Shown here in pieces: positions 4,688-7,466 of a stretch of DNA of 7,466 nt; the stretch's first letter is position 1; the number at the start of each line of letters is the position of its first letter. Made by a program: the position numbers and the translations under genes. Where the stretch lies: the NCBI GenBank assembly GCA_024276295.1, contig JAJRXN010000315.1, forward strand, positions 1-7,466. The letters are read 5' to 3'. The notes beneath the pieces were generated by a model. It made no database searches. It was not told the DNA's origin and worked only from the letters and a program-made list of their open reading frames with translations. The DNA comes from Acidobacteriota bacterium. Its GTDB lineage: Bacteria; Acidobacteriota; Polarisedimenticolia; J045.

Positions 4688-7466
4688 ATGGCGCGACCCG
4701 GCCGCGTGGCGTTCGTCTCCGTCACGATCCTGCTCTCGACCCTGCTCGCCGGTTTTCCGGCCCCCTCGGCAGCGACGCCGGGCGGCGAACCGCAGCTCAG
4801 GCTGCGCTCGGGCACGATCCCGCTCTCCCGGCTGGCCGCTTCCGGAACCGCCGCCGGCGCCTCCCGGCAGGACGACCGGTCGACCGTGCGGGTCGCCCTG
4901 TTCCGCCGTGCGCCCGACGCCGCGCTGCGGGGACGGCTGAAGGCCCTCGGCATCGCGGTGCTCGGCTACCTGCCCGACGACGCGTACGTGCTGCGCGTGC
5001 CGACCGCGGCGCAGCGCCGGGCGCTCGACGGTCTGCCGACCCTGGCCTGGCACGGTCCGGTCGAGCCGGGCTGGAAACTGGCACCCGACCTCGGCCGCCG
5101 GCCGCTGCGCGATCCCTCGCGGCGCGCCGGCGGCCGCCTGCTCGCGATCGCCTCGCTCTGGCGCGACGCCGCGACCGACGCGGTCGCCGCCCGGGCCCGC
5201 ACGCTCGGGCTCGAGGTCCGCGCGGAATGGACCGGCCACGGGCAGCGCCGCCTGCTGGTGCGCGGAACGCCCGCGGCGCTGACCCGCCTGGCCGAAGACG
5301 AGGACGTCGCGTTCATCGAGGAGGCGCCGGAGCCGACGCTGCGCAACGACGACGCGACCTGGGTCGTGCAGAGCAACGTGCGCGACGTGCGGCCGATCTG
5401 GGACCACGGCCTGCACGGCGAGGGGCAGATCATCGGCAACATCGACGGGCTGCTCGACCTCGACTCGTGCTACTTCGACGACGGTGGCAAGGAACCGGGC
5501 CCGACGCATCGCAAGGTGCTGGTCTACCGCTCGAGCACCGGACGCGGTGCCGACAGCCACGGCACGCACACCAACGGCACGATGGCCGGCGACAGCGGCA
5601 CGTACGGTGCCCACGATCCGGGCGACGGCCACGCGTTCGCGGCGAAGATCGTCTACGCCAACCTCTCCGATATCGACGGCTCCGGCAGCGCACCGTCGAA
5701 CCTGCTCGACTACCTCGCGATGGCCCACGAGGACGGCGCGCGCGTGCACACCAACTCGTGGGGCGACGACGGCACGACGGCCTACACGAGCTGGAGCCGC
5801 GACATCGACGACTTCAGCTGGCAGTACGAGGAGAGCCTCGTGCTGTTCGCGGTGACCAACACGTCGTCGCTGCGCACGCCGGAGAACGCGAAGAACGTGC
5901 TGGCCGTCGGCGCCACCGAGCGCGAGGAGAACGCCGACAACCACTGCTCGGGCGGTGCCGGACCGACGAGCGACGGACGCCGCAAGCCGGAGATCTACGC
6001 TCCGGGCTGCTCGACGGTCTCCGCCGCCAGCAGCCAGGCGTGCGGCACGCGGAGCATGACCGGTACGAGCATGGCCAGCCCGGCCGTCGCCGGGGCGGCG
6101 GCGCTGGTGCGGCAGTACTTCGTCGAGGGCTGGTATCCCGGCGGCGCTCCGGATCCGCTCGACGCGTTCGTCCCGACCGGCGCGCTGCTCAAGGCGGTGC
6201 TGCTCTCCGGCACGCTCGACATGACCGGGGTCGCCGGTTTTCCGAGCGATCTCGAGGGCTGGGGGCGCGTCCACCTCGAACGTTCCCTGAGCTTTGCCGG
6301 CGACGCGCGCGGGCTGGTGGTGATCGACGACGTCCGGCGCGCCGGCGGCCTCGAGGCCGGAGCCGAGGCGAGCTACCCGCTCGACGTGACCGATTCCGGC
6401 GAGGACCTGCGCGTGACGCTGGTCTTCACCGAGCCGCCGGCCGAGCTGATGGCCTCGGCCGCCACCGTCAACGATCTCGACCTCGAGGTCACCGCCCCGG
6501 ACGGCACGGTCTACCGCGGCAACGTCACCGACGGCGCCGGCAACTCGATTCCCGGCGGCGCGCCCGATGCGATCAACAACGTCGAACAGGTGCTGATCTC
6601 CGCGCCGCAGACCGGCGCGTGGACCGTGCGAGTCATCGCCCGCAGCGTGACGATCGGCCCGCAGGGCTACGCGCTCGTCGCCACCGGCGGCGTGGCGCCG
6701 ACGCCGCTCGGCGTGCGGCTCCAGCACGAGGGGCACCGCGTGCTCGACGATGCGCCGTTCGGAAACCAGGACGGCCGCTGGGACCCGGGCGAGTCGATCG
6801 TGCTTCCCGTGACGCTGGTCGATCGCGGTGATGCCGACGCGATCGACGTGCGCGGGACGCTCGAGAACGGCCAGCCGGCCTGGGGGCGCGTGCTGCGGCG
6901 CGACGGCGCCTGGCCCGACATCCCGGCGCGCACGTCGGCGGAGTCGCTGGCACCGCACTTCGAACTGGTGCTGTTTCCCGAAGCCCCGTGCGGCGAGCCG
7001 CTGGCGCTGACGCTCGAGACGACGACCGCCGACGGCCCGGGACAGCCGATCACGTTCGCGGTCGAGATCGGCAACAAGGTGCGCGACTACCCCCGGCAGG
7101 CCGATCTCGAGATTCCGGCGTTCCAGCTCGGCTACGTCGAATCGCAGCTCGAGATCACCGACGACGTCCTGATCGACGAGATGGACGTCTCGGTCGAGAT
7201 CCGGCACGGCAACGTCGGGGAACTGCGTGTCGCCCTGGTCTCTCCCGCCGGGACCGAGGTCGTGCTGCACGACCGCACGCGCGAGGGTGAGGCCGACATC
7301 CGCACCCGCTACGACCGTGACCGGAAGCCGGACGGGCCGGGCGGCATGGACGACCTGGTCGGCGAGTCGGCCCGCGGCACGTGGCGACTGGTGATCGGCG
7401 ACAACCGGGCGACGGCGACCCCTCCCGGAATGCTCGAACGCTGGACGCTGCACCTGACCGCCGACC
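4688..7466 (+). CDS. Secreted multidomain subtilisin-like serine protease (S8, KP-43-like), 3' end cut
   Basis: At least 926 residues; the frame is still open at the window edge. A Sec signal peptide (R3-R6, then a hydrophobic stretch at 7-23, cleavage near A28/A29) predicts export. Two propeptide-like segments follow (about 66-130 and 150-217). The S8 catalytic domain runs from about 220 to 535, with D253 (GEGQIIGNIDG), H291 (DSHGTHTNG), oxyanion N391 (FAVTNTSS) and S461 (GTSMASP). Next come a KP-43-type jelly roll (about 540-668, with NDLDLEVTAPDGTVYRGN and NNVEQVLI), a CARDB/NEW3-like beta sandwich (about 672-800, with NQDGRWDPGES) and a proprotein-convertase P domain (from about 805, with RHGNVGELRVALVSPAGTEV and GTWRLVIGDN). 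C441 and C452 could form a disulfide near the active site. The start has GGAGG at 4679-4683, only 4 nt from the ATG. It is probably an extracellular protein-degrading enzyme; a sorting or membrane-anchor domain may lie beyond the edge. It has no evident link to the pan genes. Confidence 0.9.
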   Translation, partial: MARPGRVAFVSVTILLSTLLAGFPAPSAATPGGEPQLRLRSGTIPLSRLAASGTAAGASRQDDRSTVRVALFRRAPDAALRGRLKALGIAVLGYLPDDAYVLRVPTAAQRRALDGLPTLAWHGPVEPGWKLAPDLGRRPLRDPSRRAGGRLLAIASLWRDAATDAVAARARTLGLEVRAEWTGHGQRRLLVRGTPAALTRLAEDEDVAFIEEAPEPTLRNDDATWVVQSNVRDVRPIWDHGLHGEGQIIGNIDGLLDLDSCYFDDGGKEPGPTHRKVLVYRSSTGRGADSHGTHTNGTMAGDSGTYGAHDPGDGHAFAAKIVYANLSDIDGSGSAPSNLLDYLAMAHEDGARVHTNSWGDDGTTAYTSWSRDIDDFSWQYEESLVLFAVTNTSSLRTPENAKNVLAVGATEREENADNHCSGGAGPTSDGRRKPEIYAPGCSTVSAASSQACGTRSMTGTSMASPAVAGAAALVRQYFVEGWYPGGAPDPLDAFVPTGALLKAVLLSGTLDMTGVAGFPSDLEGWGRVHLERSLSFAGDARGLVVIDDVRRAGGLEAGAEASYPLDVTDSGEDLRVTLVFTEPPAELMASAATVNDLDLEVTAPDGTVYRGNVTDGAGNSIPGGAPDAINNVEQVLISAPQTGAWTVRVIARSVTIGPQGYALVATGGVAPTPLGVRLQHEGHRVLDDAPFGNQDGRWDPGESIVLPVTLVDRGDADAIDVRGTLENGQPAWGRVLRRDGAWPDIPARTSAESLAPHFELVLFPEAPCGEPLALTLETTTADGPGQPITFAVEIGNKVRDYPRQADLEIPAFQLGYVESQLEITDDVLIDEMDVSVEIRHGNVGELRVALVSPAGTEVVLHDRTREGEADIRTRYDRDRKPDGPGGMDDLVGESARGTWRLVIGDNRATATPPGMLERWTLHLTAD

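Noticed and set aside
4495..6831. A 778-codon plus-strand open frame over panD and the protease
   Set aside because: Extremely Arg/Pro-rich, with no motif; an out-of-frame shadow of panD and the protease.
4478..7453. A 991-codon open frame on the minus strand, antisense to the protease
   Set aside because: Its translation is dominated by Arg, Gly, Ala, His and Val with no recognisable domain, while the plus strand encodes a clear S8 protease. Long antisense frames are expected in very GC-rich genes.
1..7466. tRNA, rRNA, CRISPR array, insertion sequence or phage elements
   Set aside because: No regularly spaced repeats, transposase or integrase motifs, or tRNA-like sequence were seen. The region reads as ordinary core chromosome plus a secreted protease.

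Overview
This window is a GC-rich (roughly 70% or more by eye) bacterial chromosomal segment of mostly housekeeping genes. On the minus strand lie the first 103 codons of glmU (cell-wall precursor synthesis), cut by the left edge, and a small TPR-repeat gene directly upstream of it. On the plus strand lies folK - deoxynucleoside kinase - panB - panC - panD, then a large secreted subtilisin-family protease that runs off the right edge. The base composition, GTG and TTG starts, GlmU, an Sec-type signal peptide and the protease's domain style (KP-43-like jelly roll, CARDB/NEW3-like sandwich, P domain) fit a high-GC, probably Gram-negative environmental lineage such as Acidobacteriota or Myxococcota. 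That placement is inference; there is no rRNA or other taxonomic marker here.

Layout: glmU (1-309, minus, partial) follows the TPR gene (317-943, minus) by 7 nt and lacks a good ribosome site of its own, so the two probably form a translationally coupled pair. A near-consensus sigma-70 promoter (TTGACA, 17 nt, TACGAT, minus strand, 1015-1043) drives the pair. Its -35 box overlaps the Shine-Dalgarno sequence of the divergent folK gene, whose start is best placed at TTG 1046. folK and the deoxynucleoside kinase overlap by 4 nt (ATGA). A 162-nt gap holding an AT-richer patch, a 7-bp stem-loop and a C(UUCG)G-capped hairpin precedes panB. panB and panC are 6 nt apart, and panC and panD overlap by 4 nt (GTGA). 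The protease follows panD after 86 nt, with its own Shine-Dalgarno sequence and a possible promoter.

How the genes work together: FolK acts in tetrahydrofolate synthesis, and PanB consumes 5,10-methylene-tetrahydrofolate to make ketopantoate. PanD makes beta-alanine from aspartate, and PanC joins pantoate with beta-alanine to give pantothenate, the coenzyme A precursor. The only pantothenate enzyme missing is ketopantoate reductase (PanE/IlvC). The kinase adds deoxynucleoside salvage. The protease looks functionally unrelated and extracellular.

I found no strong case for a previously undescribed system. The most unusual points are the apparently duplicated propeptide of the protease, the promoter/ribosome-site overlap between divergent genes, and the structured panB leader.
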